DNA of 47,282 bases from Paraburkholderia bannensis NBRC 103871 (GCF_000685015.1 NZ_BAYA01000045.1:1-47282); one strand, 5' to 3'; positions 1 to 8,566 are shown, numbered from the stretch's first letter. The notes: generated from the letters alone by a model not told the origin. Numbers and translations: made by a program.

Positions 1-102
1 ACGCTTTTATTGCGCTTGGAGTGGAAGCAAAACTGTCACTTCGGCGACTCGGGAAGCCGTCCGGTCAATCCGGCGCCGGTGACACATTTATTGCGTCCTA
101 CG
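1..102 (+). repeat. Right-end repeat R1 (partial at window start)
   Basis: This 102-bp stretch matches 20102-20203 at all but one position (A at 67 versus G at 20168). It contains the motif GACGCTTTTATTGCG (first base lost at the window edge), an inverted copy ending in TGTCAC near 35-40, and a terminal GTGACACATTTATTGCG followed by TCCTACG at 79-102. The same layout ends the repeats at 11495 and 20203. Immediately to the right the sequence becomes an ompW-like gene, so base 102 is read as the outer border of an element lying to the left of the window. What moves such elements is not visible here. Confidence 0.75.
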
Positions 103-306
103 GGTGTCCGCATCGCTCACGTCCGCGCTCGATCCGCTTTCCGTGGAAGTTGTGCCCAGTGCACTGACGGCGAAGGGCTGACTCGAAACCTGGGGCGCAA
201 GATGGAACCAGCCAACGTTTGTAACAATATCGCCGGCGCTCTGCGCGAAAGTCGACGTGCTTGAAATGAGCGCAGCGGTCGCTGCGAAAATGTGGCGCTT
301 GGCCAT
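103..306 (-). pseudogene. OmpW-family outer-membrane protein, N-terminal fragment
   Basis: The ATG at 304-306 has a strong GAGGAG ribosome site just upstream. The first ~21 residues form a signal peptide ending in TFAQ, followed by the start of a mature protein (GDIVTNVGWFHLAPQ, then VSALGTT and ADVSDADT) that resembles OmpW beta-barrel porins. After DADT the frame enters repeat R1, which adds RRTQ and a TAA stop. Only ~68 of the roughly 200 or more residues expected for OmpW remain, so no barrel can form. Family assignment rests on the signal peptide and the N-terminal motif. Confidence 0.7.
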
Positions 307-469
307 ACGTCTCCTCTTCTTTTGTTGTGGATGCGAAAACGATTTTATTCGCTAAGCGTTCCATTCAAAAGGAGATCGTCTGGTAGGGATACTCTGGAAT
401 TCTGGAAGGCCTTTCGTGGTAACCGGCGCTGTCCGTTCAGCTCAACGGTGCATTTCGCCGTCGTATGTT

Positions 470-943
470 TCAGCTGGTAAGCGCGGCGCGTATGCAGACT
501 GCGGTGCCGTTGGTATCGTCGCACTCCCAGAATTCCACATCCGGCGGCACCAGATGCGCATACGTCCGGAGATAGTAATCAGCCAGCGTCAAGCCACGTT
601 TCCGGCATTCATCGCGAAGAACAAACATTACCTTGCGATATTCACCCGGAGCCAGACTGAAGTAATACATCGCCTCGTTCCAGACCGTCAGCTTTGCCAC
701 GGGAATCCGGGCGCCGCGGGTCCATCGATGGGACTTGCACTCGACCAGAATCTTCTGCTCCTCGCATCCGAGATCAAACGCATGATCCTTCTTCGTCATG
801 CCGATGCCCAGCATGACCTTGAGGCTGCCTGGCAAGGCGACTCCCTGTCCCGCAAAGAAGTGCCGCGCCATGACCTCGAAGTCGCGTCCCGCATGGGCAT
901 TTGAGCGGGCACCGACACGCTGATGGGTCATGTCACGCGTCAT
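470..943 (-). CDS. PD-(D/E)xK nuclease-like small protein
   Basis: A 157-residue protein whose ATG (941-943) overlaps the TGA of the H-NS-like gene as ATGA, implying translational coupling. Around residues 55-70 it reads HAFDLGCEEQ followed by KILVECK. This places an Asp (57) about ten residues before a Glu-x-Lys (68-70), the usual metal-binding core of restriction-endonuclease-like folds. The C-terminal half (LAPGEYRKVMFVLRD, then VEFWECDD) is compatible with the remaining strands of such a fold. The motif is seen directly; nuclease activity and target are inferred. It could also be a nuclease-fold protein without catalysis. Confidence 0.6.
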   Translation of the reverse strand: MTRDMTHQRVGARSNAHAGRDFEVMARHFFAGQGVALPGSLKVMLGIGMTKKDHAFDLGCEEQKILVECKSHRWTRGARIPVAKLTVWNEAMYYFSLAPGEYRKVMFVLRDECRKRGLTLADYYLRTYAHLVPPDVEFWECDDTNGTAVCIRAALTS

Positions 944-1257
944 TTTTCGCCCGGCCACCAGGGTTGAGGCTGAGGCGCGTCGATCGCGTAATCCTCAAGA
1001 CGTTTGCCCGCGAGCCACCTGGGGCGCGGTCCCCTTCCAGACCATTTGTGACCAGTCGCGGGATCGTAATATCGAGCGGGCGCCCGCTCCGGCTTGTCGT
1101 AACCTAACGCCCGGCGTACTTCCTGTTCTGTAATGCAGAGAAGCTTGACGTCCTCCCGGAAGCGAGCCAGTGCGGCGGCAACTTCTCGCGCTCGGGCATC
1201 GGCCAGCAGTTCGTTGACGTGACCGAGTTCGGCACGCAGGGTCTTCAGTTCAGACAT
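940..1257 (-). CDS. H-NS-like DNA-binding protein
   Basis: About 105 residues when started at MSELKTLRAEL (ATG 1255-1257); an alternative ATG at 1281 adds eight residues, and neither has a clear ribosome site. The N-terminal half is helical and probably mediates oligomerisation. The C-terminal half contains YYDPATGHKWSGRGPRPRWL, the DNA-binding segment typical of H-NS/Bv3F proteins of Burkholderiales, which bind AT-rich DNA and silence acquired genes. Its stop overlaps the start of the downstream nuclease-like gene. A decayed paralogue lies at 25131-25453. Confidence 0.85.
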   Translation of the reverse strand: MSELKTLRAELGHVNELLADARAREVAAALARFREDVKLLCITEQEVRRALGYDKPERAPARYYDPATGHKWSGRGPRPRWLAGKRLEDYAIDAPQPQPWWPGEK

Positions 1258-1491
1258 GGTCCGTGGGATGAATGCCGGCAAGGCGGCGACGGGAAGATTC
1301 TATCGCTGCACGGGGGCGTCAACGCTGACACGCAACCACAGCGTCACGCCTGGAGATATCGCTGAATGGCGTGATTCGCGAGACCGTCCGCCGTGATCTC
1401 GCGATGCTTCTACGAGGTGTTCTCCGCCGTCCGGCCGCGAATCTGGACGGTGGGCGGCGCCGGCACAGCGTTCAAGGCACGGACGATCCGG

Positions 1492-2034
1492 CTACCCGGC
1501 ATCCTCCGGCGCGTCCAGCAGGCCAAGTCGAGGGAGCGCCCGCGACCAGATGTAATCCAGCAGGAGGACGAGGCCAGGGCCGGATATGCTGTTGTGTGGC
1601 GTCCGGACCATGATTTCATCCTGTCCGCGCAGTTCGTGAACCGTAGTTTCGGGATCGACCTGAAACTCGATACGGGTCAACACTTCGAGTCCGGTGTCGT
1701 GTCCAACCTCGAAATGTTTGGCCGCGGTTGCAAGCTGAAAGCACACATTCATCCACGGGCTGTTGTCGATCAGAAACGTGCCGAAGTCTTTCGGACCACG
1801 GATAGTGCGGCCGGCGAACTCGTCAAGGCGATTAAGCGCGTGTACCTGACGAAGTGCTTCGTAGACCCAATCCTTCATCTGCCACGCGGTGGTCACCGCG
1901 TTCATGACCGCATAGGCCCGGTGCTCGAGGTCAGCAGGTGGATTGTGGTGAAGCGCCAGTGCTTCAAAGTTGAGCTTTCTGTAGAGGTCGGCAGGTGTCT
2001 GGAGTGAAAATGTTCGACGATTGGACGTAACCAT
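1492..2034 (-). CDS. Hypothetical protein (180 aa)
   Basis: No family recognised. The ATG at 2032-2034 has GGAG about 12 bases upstream. The protein is soluble-looking with no signal peptide or membrane segment. It is helix-rich at the N-terminus (ADLYRKLNFEALALHHN, then TTAWQMKDWVYEAL) and more strand-like after residue 110. It lies in the same direction as the H-NS/nuclease pair, about 210 bp upstream of the 1281 start, so it may or may not share its transcript. Coding is supported by length and by ordinary amino-acid composition. Confidence 0.6.
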   Translation of the reverse strand: MVTSNRRTFSLQTPADLYRKLNFEALALHHNPPADLEHRAYAVMNAVTTAWQMKDWVYEALRQVHALNRLDEFAGRTIRGPKDFGTFLIDNSPWMNVCFQLATAAKHFEVGHDTGLEVLTRIEFQVDPETTVHELRGQDEIMVRTPHNSISGPGLVLLLDYIWSRALPRLGLLDAPEDAG

Positions 2035-2120
2035 AACGAATCAGGCTCCGTTTCGCATGCGAAATCACTGATCGGATCAATACGGCACGCGATACCCGGA
2101 TGGTAGTGAGTCCAGAAATA

Positions 2121-2147
2121 GGAAACGGGCCTTACGGCCCGCTTTCC
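2121..2147 (-). terminator. Rho-independent terminator
   Basis: GGAAACGGGCC and GGCCCGCTTTCC form a near-perfect GC-rich hairpin with a TTAC loop. On the minus strand it follows the 62-residue gene at 2154 directly and is trailed by a T-rich stretch (CCTATTTC), so it probably ends that transcript before the 1492-2034 gene. Confidence 0.7.
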
Positions 2148-2153
2148 TGTCGT

Positions 2154-2342
2154 TCAGTATTCCAGACGCCACTCAGGCAGTTCCGGGAAAGAGCTACGAG
2201 TCGATGTCTTCGCCTTTGCGCGCAACCGCTCCTTCATGGCGGGCGTCACGACCGGCATCGTCTTCGAACGGGCACGGCGCACGACCACCTTCGGCTGCTT
2301 GGCAGCGTCAGCCGGTTTTTTCGCCTTCAGTGCTTCGCTCAT
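2154..2342 (-). CDS. Small basic hypothetical protein (62 aa)
   Basis: The ATG (2340-2342) overlaps the TGA of the upstream gene as ATGA, and AAGGAG lies five bases before it, so it is almost certainly translated with its neighbour. The sequence is lysine/arginine-rich and low in complexity (MSEALKAKKPADAAKQ, then KVVVRRARSKTMPVV). That suggests a disordered nucleic-acid-binding or accessory peptide. No family recognised. A hairpin terminator follows at once. Confidence 0.65.
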   Translation of the reverse strand: MSEALKAKKPADAAKQPKVVVRRARSKTMPVVTPAMKERLRAKAKTSTRSSFPELPEWRLEY

Positions 2343-3223
2343 ATCAACTCCTTCTGTTGCAGGTAGTCTAGCAGTTTTTCCCAGCAGCGGCTGTCGGCCC
2401 CCAGATCGAACTCCATCAGGCGCTGGGAGCCATTTTCCCGCCACCAGGTCTCGTCGATCGCGATCACATCCTGCACCGTGATACAGGCTGCGAGGTCAGG
2501 CTGTCCATCGGTTTCCCCGTGATCGAGTAGGGCGTCGAACCCCAATTTAGGCCAGACAAAATAGCCAATCATCCGCGGGTCATGTCCACGTCCCCCACCG
2601 GCGATCAGCGAGATACGGGTGTAGCCCATGCGGTGCGCGGTCATCGCGCAGAGCGCAAACGCAACGGTGCCTAGCCCTTCGGGCGCCTGATGACGCAGAT
2701 AGAAATGATCAACGTGAACGGCACGCGGCGGCCCGATCTCCTGGGCAGGAAAGGCATCATCGTCGCCAGCCAGGACATCATCAAGAAACAGTGCCTCCCC
2801 GGTGCCCTCCTCGTCATAAATGCCAACGCGGTTCTTGTGCCCTTCATGGACCAGTTCGGGATGGATCGTCGTGAAGTAGGTGCCCGGCGGTGCGTCATCG
2901 TCGCCGTAGTCGTACTGGTCCTGCTCGTGCACGCGGGCGCCGTCAAACACCATCAGCAGCTGGGCGGCCTCACGGCTGGATATCACCACCCCGAACAGTT
3001 CGAACACATCGCCTTCTTCGAGTTGCACCCCGTCGTAGCGGAATGTCCCGTTCAGGTGAGCGATCGCCTGTGGTGTGCTGCACAACGCGTCGTACGGTTC
3101 GCGCAGCACGCGGTTGAAGAAGTCGGTCGTTGGAAGCGGCATGGTGCGGTATTCAGTAAAAGTGGCCTGCAAGACATCGTGTGCGCGCCGCGTTATGGGC
3201 GACGGCGGCACCGTGGCCACCAT
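2339..3223 (-). CDS. GNAT-like hypothetical protein
   Basis: 294 residues from the first ATG (3221-3223); an in-frame ATG at 3140-3142 (MPLPTTDFF) is an equally possible start and would give about 267 residues. The C-terminal half shows an acetyltransferase-like pattern: HVDHFYLRHQ, then EGLGTVAFALCAMTAHRMGY, a glycine-rich turn (AGGGRG) and GYFVWPKLGFDA. GNAT folds place a glycine-rich acetyl-CoA site and a G-F-x-W-type segment here. Function and substrate are unknown and the GNAT call is an inference. It is coupled to the small basic protein downstream. Confidence 0.6.
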   Translation of the reverse strand: MVATVPPSPITRRAHDVLQATFTEYRTMPLPTTDFFNRVLREPYDALCSTPQAIAHLNGTFRYDGVQLEEGDVFELFGVVISSREAAQLLMVFDGARVHEQDQYDYGDDDAPPGTYFTTIHPELVHEGHKNRVGIYDEEGTGEALFLDDVLAGDDDAFPAQEIGPPRAVHVDHFYLRHQAPEGLGTVAFALCAMTAHRMGYTRISLIAGGGRGHDPRMIGYFVWPKLGFDALLDHGETDGQPDLAACITVQDVIAIDETWWRENGSQRLMEFDLGADSRCWEKLLDYLQQKELI

Positions 3224-3282
3224 CCTTCTGAAACTGGGCCGACGCCGCCAGTATGGCTCGACAGGCGCCGCCCCGATTCCTT

Positions 3283-4263
3283 TTAGCTTGGCGCCGCGGC
3301 GTTCTCCGTCGATCCGGCCGGACTCATGGCATTCGCGCCTTCCTCCGGTTTGACGACGGGGGGATCGAGCAGCGACGGGTCCAGGACCGCCTGTTCCAGA
3401 ACGAGTTCGGCTGTCTTTTGTGCGGCGCTCACGTCCAGAATGACTGACTCGCCCGCGTGCGACAGGTCTGAGCGAACTTTGTACAGATCACGGGCTTGTT
3501 TGTCCCAGTTCTCGATTTCCTCCGGCTCGTATCCCTGCGCCTTCGCCGCGCGTGTCACGAGCGCGCGCACAGCGGCCCCGTGCGAAACCTTCTTCAGGTT
3601 GCCCAGCGCACCTGACAGCGACTTATCGTTAACAGCGACCGTCTCCTTCCGCTTTTCGTTAATCCAGGCAATGGCCGCCGCGTCACGGGACCATTGCACC
3701 GCGAGGGAGTCGAGGATGGTGAGATAGGTCAGGAACTTCGAGCGCGGCAGTGCTTCATCCTTTGCGCTGACATAGAGGCTGAGTGCAGCGAGCAGCCCCT
3801 CGTCCCTGATTGCCGGGCAATTGTCCAGCCAGTCCTGCCAGCCAACCTGCTCACTCGTCATTGACGCGTCCATCCACAGCGGGGTAGGCCGGAAGCTTGC
3901 GGGGATAAGCGTCGGTGCCGGACCGTTATACGTTTCCACATTCGTTGTAGCGAGTTCTGTGTAGGGGCCGATGCGGAACGAGGCCCGCATGCGCAGGGAC
4001 AATACCGGCAGTCTGGCTTTCAGCTCCTCGAACAGGGTCTCCGCCTCAGCCTTTTCCATCGGGTTGAAGAGGAGCCACTGGTGCGCAGCAGCCGCACTCA
4101 CCGCGCCATGCTTCTGCGGAATCGGATCGCGCGTGTGCAACTGGGCCGTTTTGCCCAGAACGACCATGGAGTTTCCCTCCTTGCCGAGCAGGTTTCCCCG
4201 GCTCGCAGTCAGGGGGACGTGAAGCCAGTACAGATCTTGGGTTTCCGATATCGATTCAGACAC
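3283..4263 (-). CDS. HEPN-domain-like hypothetical protein
   Basis: 326 residues from a GTG start (4261-4263) preceded by GGAGGAATT, which fixes the start. Near residues 264-269 it contains RSDLSH, matching the R-x4-6-H signature of HEPN nucleases, within a helical C-terminal domain. The preceding region (ALSLYVSAKDEALPRSKFL) resembles ApeA/RM-associated HEPN proteins. The last ~40 residues are Pro/Ala-rich and probably disordered. Members of this superfamily often act as RNases in defence or toxin systems, so an anti-phage or toxin role is plausible. RNase activity itself is inferred from one motif. Confidence 0.6.
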   Translation of the reverse strand: MSESISETQDLYWLHVPLTASRGNLLGKEGNSMVVLGKTAQLHTRDPIPQKHGAVSAAAAHQWLLFNPMEKAEAETLFEELKARLPVLSLRMRASFRIGPYTELATTNVETYNGPAPTLIPASFRPTPLWMDASMTSEQVGWQDWLDNCPAIRDEGLLAALSLYVSAKDEALPRSKFLTYLTILDSLAVQWSRDAAAIAWINEKRKETVAVNDKSLSGALGNLKKVSHGAAVRALVTRAAKAQGYEPEEIENWDKQARDLYKVRSDLSHAGESVILDVSAAQKTAELVLEQAVLDPSLLDPPVVKPEEGANAMSPAGSTENAAAPS

Positions 4264-4387
4264 AATTCCTCCAGGCGTAGTGTCAGGGACTAGGGGTGAA
4301 AGAATATAACGCGAGTGCTTTTAAAAGGGACTTAAAGCCCGAAGCACCCATCCGGATACCTACTCCCGTCTCGCGTTCAGGTGAGCG

Positions 4388-4570
4388 TCATTCTTCTTCC
4401 CGCCAGGCCCCTGCGTCCGGTTCCTTGCCGTTCAGGGGCGCTCCAAACGACTCGTCGCACGCATCGAGGTCAGCGATCTGCCTGTCGTCAAGTCGTCGAG
4501 CCTGGCCCGCACCGATGGCCCATTCACTCCGGTTCGCGAGTCGCGCGATCAGCATGCCGTACTGGCCCAT
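4388..4570 (-). CDS. Possible small hypothetical ORF
   Basis: A 60-residue ORF starting MGQYGMLIARLANRSEWAIG lies in the ~540-bp gap between the HEPN-like and DUF3800 genes. The composition looks protein-like but there is no ribosome site and no recognised family. It may be a remnant. The rest of the gap holds an HNH fragment on the other strand. Confidence 0.3.
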   Translation of the reverse strand: MGQYGMLIARLANRSEWAIGAGQARRLDDRQIADLDACDESFGAPLNGKEPDAGAWREEE

Positions 4571-4584
4571 GTCGAGCGGACGCC

Positions 4585-4677
4585 TACACAACGACGAACG
4601 CGGTGGCCACCTGTCCAAACTGCCATCGTCGCGCGCACTACAGACGCGCCGATCAGGCAGCTAGGACAGGGGCATAA
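4585..4677 (+). pseudogene. HNH endonuclease C-terminal fragment
   Basis: The plus-strand frame ending in TAA at 4675-4677 encodes TTTNAVATCPNCHRRAHYRR, which matches the usual C-terminus of HNH nucleases (N-x-x-x-L/T-C-P-N-C-H-x-x-x-H). The upstream part of such a protein is not found in frame. This is therefore a fragment of a lost nuclease gene, read in the opposite direction to its neighbours. Confidence 0.5.
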
Positions 4678-4806
4678 TGGCCGCCGACCAGCAGAGTTCG
4701 GCGAGCGCTGTCCGGTTGGAGCGGGGTCACCTCGACGGGCTGAAAGGAAATGGACATTCCGGTTATCCAAACCACGTGACGCCCGCTATCTTTGGACTCA
4801 TCCTGC

Positions 4807-5901
4807 TCAGCCTGTATCACCCCAGGATGCCTGTTCGAAATAGCCGATTTCTTTCAGAAAACGGGCTTTGCCATCAACAAGGCTGAACTGCCCGGGCTCA
4901 CGTTCATTGTTCCTGCGAACGTTTTCCGGCGAGGGCAACATGCCGTCGACGACGAGATCGGCCAGCCGGGTGTTTCGCATGGACTCGTGAAAATCGGTTG
5001 CTGCCTTGCGGCCGGACCACGCGAGCAGACAGTCGATCGTTGCGCCCGCAATCAGGTCGGCGACCTGAAGCTGTGGGTGCGTAACGGAGTTGGAAAAGGT
5101 CAGTTTGCGGATTCTCAGCGGTAATTCGGTCTGCCGCGCCCCATAGCCAATAATCCTCGGTGCCGCCGGCGTCATGAGTGCCCGCAAGAATGGCTCGCTT
5201 CTCTTCAAGGGCTTTGACTGGTCATGCGTAACGTCAAAAAAGCCGGTTTCTTCCTTCATCCACTTGTCGATCATCATGGAGAACAGGTCCGGGGCAGGAT
5301 CAAAGGTCTGGAGCGGGAACGGCGTAAGAAATTCACGCATACGTCCGTATGCAAGAGCGAGTCCTGTCGCAAGATCACGGTTTCTCTCAGGAGCAGCAAG
5401 GAATGCGGTGCGAAGTGTCTGGTCGAAGCTGGAATATGCAACCGAGCTACGTTCCCGGATCGCGCGAAGAAATGCATGTAACAATTTTTCCCAGCCGCCA
5501 TTCGGGAAAATCGTGTGTCCAGCGTAGTACCAGACGTTCGCCAGTCCGACATGACCGTCCCCATCATAGAGATCGAGGCCGTTCTCATAGACGGGCGGCT
5601 CGATCAGCTTGTCGACGAGCTGCGCGATCAGGTAGAACCGCTTGTCCACCACCAGCGCTTTTGCGGTCGCCGTCGTGAGATCGGGTAAGGAAAAAAACTG
5701 CAGCAACGCCGCCTGCCCTTCACGGCTCCCACGGAGCTTCGTGTACTTTGCCTCAACCTGCTTCTGGCGCAGGAGTGGTCGCACCATCTCAGCAGCGCGA
5801 TCGCTGTCCAGACACGCGCTGGCCAGTGCAAACAGAGGCTGCTCGGCGTTAAGCAGGTCAACGCCCGTGTTGCCCGATTCATCACAAAACAGCTCCCGCA
5901 T
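4807..5901 (-). CDS. DUF3800 domain protein
   Basis: 364 residues from the ATG at 5899-5901, chosen because GGGAG stands about eight bases upstream; an ATG at 5934 would add 11 residues. The protein opens with MRELFCDESGNTG, the DESG-x-x-G hallmark of DUF3800, an RNase H-like fold family. A second acidic region (VADLIAGATIDCLLAW) near residue 300 is the conserved C-terminal motif where further Asp residues would complete a metal site. DUF3800 genes are frequent on mobile elements and near defence genes, but their biochemical role is poorly known. Confidence 0.8.
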   Translation of the reverse strand: MRELFCDESGNTGVDLLNAEQPLFALASACLDSDRAAEMVRPLLRQKQVEAKYTKLRGSREGQAALLQFFSLPDLTTATAKALVVDKRFYLIAQLVDKLIEPPVYENGLDLYDGDGHVGLANVWYYAGHTIFPNGGWEKLLHAFLRAIRERSSVAYSSFDQTLRTAFLAAPERNRDLATGLALAYGRMREFLTPFPLQTFDPAPDLFSMMIDKWMKEETGFFDVTHDQSKPLKRSEPFLRALMTPAAPRIIGYGARQTELPLRIRKLTFSNSVTHPQLQVADLIAGATIDCLLAWSGRKAATDFHESMRNTRLADLVVDGMLPSPENVRRNNEREPGQFSLVDGKARFLKEIGYFEQASWGDTG

Positions 5902-5939
5902 TTCTTCTCCCAAGATCGACGCGTCAACGGCCACGACTA

Positions 5940-6641
5940 TTACGCGAGTGCGTCTGCAAACTCGTCCCAGAATGCAATCGCCGCGTGGCCGTACTCACGC
6001 AGATCGGTGAGCGTCAGATACAGGTCTTCGCCGGACATCGGATAGTAGACACGACGCGGATAGGCAGGAGTCGTCAGGTTCACCCCCCTCGCGCGATTGA
6101 TCTGGAAGAGATCCGGTCGCGCGGTCTTCAGTCTGTCAGCCGATTCGCCGTCTGCGTGTTTGACCGTATTCGCCACCAGCTTCAATTCCTCGAGAGTCGA
6201 CCAGGACTGCAACCGGCGGATATCCAGTCCAGCGTCCATCAGGCGCTTCTGCAAAACCTTGACCTGAAGAAGCCGGTTATCGTTTTCCTCCTTCGGTCCC
6301 AGTACCTCTTTGCGGTGAAAGGCGATGAGTTGCTGTTCCCACGTATGGTAAAGCAGTGGAGCAAAGGCGTTGATAAGCGCCTGCCGTACGGTGTCCATCC
6401 CGGAATAGTGATCGTAGCCGGCTTCAAACGCTGCTTCGGCAAGCATGCTCTCATCCGTCATGTCGGGATCTAGCGGTAGGGACATCAGATCCGCATAAGC
6501 CTTTTCTTCTATCGCTTTGGCTTCCGCCTCAATGTCATCAAACGTGGGGAGCAGACGTGTTTCAAGCACCTGAAGTGTGCGCTCCAGATGGGGCTGAAAC
6601 ATGCGCCTGAAGTAGCCGCTCCAGAATAATTCATTGTGCAT
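5940..6641 (-). CDS. Hypothetical protein (233 aa)
   Basis: The start is placed at the ATG 6639-6641 (MHNELFWSGYF), preceded by AAGGAGC. The stop lies 38 bp before the DUF3800 start, so the two are probably co-transcribed. The protein is strongly helical with a long charged central stretch (RKEVLGPKEENDNRLLQVKV), consistent with a coiled coil. Segments such as ELKLVANTVKHADGESADRL resemble the helical core of HEPN/abortive-infection-like proteins, but the R-x4-6-H motif is not present in standard form. No family is assigned. Confidence 0.6.
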   Translation of the reverse strand: MHNELFWSGYFRRMFQPHLERTLQVLETRLLPTFDDIEAEAKAIEEKAYADLMSLPLDPDMTDESMLAEAAFEAGYDHYSGMDTVRQALINAFAPLLYHTWEQQLIAFHRKEVLGPKEENDNRLLQVKVLQKRLMDAGLDIRRLQSWSTLEELKLVANTVKHADGESADRLKTARPDLFQINRARGVNLTTPAYPRRVYYPMSGEDLYLTLTDLREYGHAAIAFWDEFADALA

Positions 6642-6718
6642 CGCTGCTCCTTTCGCTGTGCTGTACGTTGAATGTCTGATGAGTTGTGCACATACGATGC
6701 ACCCGGTGTTCCGAGCCA

Positions 6719-6957
6719 TCAATTAAGCAGGGCTTTATGTATCTCGACTTGGTTCCCCGTGCCCAGAGTCTGATGGAGCAATCGTGCCACCGCGCGCATG
6801 AACTCGGACTCGGAACTGAACCCGCACGCGAGAGCCTGCCGCTCGGCCGACTCATCAATCGCCAACGCATTGAGCGCTGCCCGCGCCATTGCTTTGGCTT
6901 CATTCGCGTTGTGCGTGAGATTGCCATTGAATACGACGCTCTTCGAAAGGCGACTGC
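6719..6957 (-). pseudogene. C-terminal fragment of an unknown gene cut by left end L1
   Basis: An open frame on the minus strand runs from the element border to a TGA at 6719-6721. It encodes VVFNGNLTHNANEAKAMARA, ..., FSSESEFMRAVARLLHQTLG and KALLN. It has good protein composition, but no start codon is left on this side of the border. It ends ~78 bp upstream of the 5940-6641 gene and was probably the preceding gene of that operon. The missing N-terminus is not recognised at 11496, the other border of the module. Confidence 0.5.
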
Positions 6958-7099
6958 CGTAGACCGAAATAAAAGTGACACCGTTGCGACTATAAATGTG
7001 TCACAACGCGGCGGACACCCGGCCCGGTGCCGAAAGATTAGCGCTGAGGCGACCCCAGCAAGCACATCGCCGCTCTCTGCGAACTTCCGGTATCGACCC
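6958..7099 (+). repeat. Left-end repeat L1 (142 bp)
   Basis: Nearly identical over 142 bp to 44344-44485, with only a few substitutions. It begins CGTAGACCG, then AATAAAAGTGACAC. An inner TATAAATGTGTCAC and a conserved GC-rich segment ending TATCGACCC follow. Sequence similarity between the two copies stops sharply on both sides. The first 24 bases form an imperfect inverted repeat (19 of 24 matching) with the terminus at 11472-11495. Confidence 0.8.
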
Positions 7100-7276
7100 T
7101 TAACTGCCCCTCGGCGCGCCGTGTCGGCAGTCGGGTGTTGGCTGGAACTCGGCCATTCGTTTGGAAGCGATACCTGTGAATCTCCCAACATGCAAACTAG
7201 CGGCCCCGCCGACGTGGCTATGGGGACGCACCGAGCATCACAATAAAATCTCGATGCGTCTCTGTCTCACCCTCCG

Positions 7277-8566
7277 CTATCCGGCAAGCCGACTCGCGAT
7301 CGCAATGTCCTCCGTCACTGCCAGGAACCTCGCAACGTCACTCGGCGCATGGCAATGCAACGGAGAGATGCGCACCGCACCGTCGAGGTTGAACGATTTC
7401 AACATCCGCCCCGAGTAAAGGCTCGTCGCAATCCGCTCATAGACGATCACGCCCCGCTCTTCATAGGCGCGTACGGCGGCGGTCGGGTCAAGGTTATCGA
7501 AGCCGATACCTGCGATCAGATCGCGGCGCGTCAGATCGTCGTGATCCCAGAACACGCGTACGCCTTCGATCGCTCGCAGCCCGCGCTGTCCGTCAACGCC
7601 GTCGAGCAACAACGAAAGCAGCGCGCGCTCGTGCTCTTCGATGCGCTGCATGCCTTGTACGAACCGTTCGCGCCGGTCTTCGGCGTCGCTAAACTGGGCG
7701 CCGATCCACGCGACATAATCGACGATCGCGCTCACCACGGCGAATTGCGCGGGCGCGGGGCTGCCGAGTTCCCAAACCCCTTTGTCCTTGGCCGCGAGCC
7801 GATGATGCGGAAGTTCCGCAAGCCGTTCGGACAGCCATGACACGCCCGAACCCCGGCACCCGAAGAACTTGTACGGCGCGAAATTGATGCCGTCCACAGG
7901 GGTCTTTTGCAGATCGATAACCGCATGTGGCGCATGCTGAACCGCATCGACGATGATAAAAAGATCCGGCTTGCGCGCCCGCGCACGTTCGACGATGGTC
8001 GCAATATCGAGCTTCGCGCCCGAGATATTCGATGCGTACATCACGCTCAAAAGTGCCGTATCGTCGTCGATGAGCGCGACGATGGCATCGGTATCGACGC
8101 CGCCGGTTTCGGCATTGCTCGGTGCGATGCGAAGCTCCTTGCTCGTACGCTCGCAGTACATCGTCATCGCATCGAAAGACGACGGATGCTCGAGAATCGT
8201 GGTGACGGCGTTCGTGCCCGGCACGTTCTCCATCACCGTGCGGACCATGTCGAACATCGCCGCCGAAGCGGTCAGCGAGAGGTACACACTTCCGCCACGC
8301 ACGTTGAGGATGCGGCGCACGTCGTCTTCGCCGCGCGCCTGAATACCCTGCAGAAACAGCGCGCGCTCGTGGATACGCTCGGGACAGTCCGGCAGCGCAT
8401 CGATTTGCGCGAATGCTTCCAGTGCCGATTTCAGTCTGAACGATCCGCCTGCGTTGTCGAAGAAAAGACGTTCACGGTTGTCGATATCGCGATCGACGTA
8501 ATGAAAGCGCTGCTTGATGGCTTCCATCATCGATGCTGAAAACAACTGCCCGCGATTGCTGCTCAT
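7277..8566 (-). CDS. Class V aminotransferase (PLP-dependent)
   Basis: A 429-residue PLP enzyme of the cysteine desulfurase/kynureninase-like fold. Asp207 in FIIVDAVQHAPH and Lys233 in APYKFFGCRGSG are the expected cofactor-pairing Asp and Schiff-base Lys. ATG 8564-8566 is chosen because AGGA lies about nine bases upstream; in-frame ATGs further up (to 8608) are possible. There is no obvious active-site Cys of a desulfurase, so it may instead be a transaminase, lyase or epimerase. It lies 48 bp after the symporter gene and is likely co-transcribed with it, suggesting it acts on the imported compound. Confidence 0.8.
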   Translation of the reverse strand: MSSNRGQLFSASMMEAIKQRFHYVDRDIDNRERLFFDNAGGSFRLKSALEAFAQIDALPDCPERIHERALFLQGIQARGEDDVRRILNVRGGSVYLSLTASAAMFDMVRTVMENVPGTNAVTTILEHPSSFDAMTMYCERTSKELRIAPSNAETGGVDTDAIVALIDDDTALLSVMYASNISGAKLDIATIVERARARKPDLFIIVDAVQHAPHAVIDLQKTPVDGINFAPYKFFGCRGSGVSWLSERLAELPHHRLAAKDKGVWELGSPAPAQFAVVSAIVDYVAWIGAQFSDAEDRRERFVQGMQRIEEHERALLSLLLDGVDGQRGLRAIEGVRVFWDHDDLTRRDLIAGIGFDNLDPTAAVRAYEERGVIVYERIATSLYSGRMLKSFNLDGAVRISPLHCHAPSDVARFLAVTEDIAIASRLAG

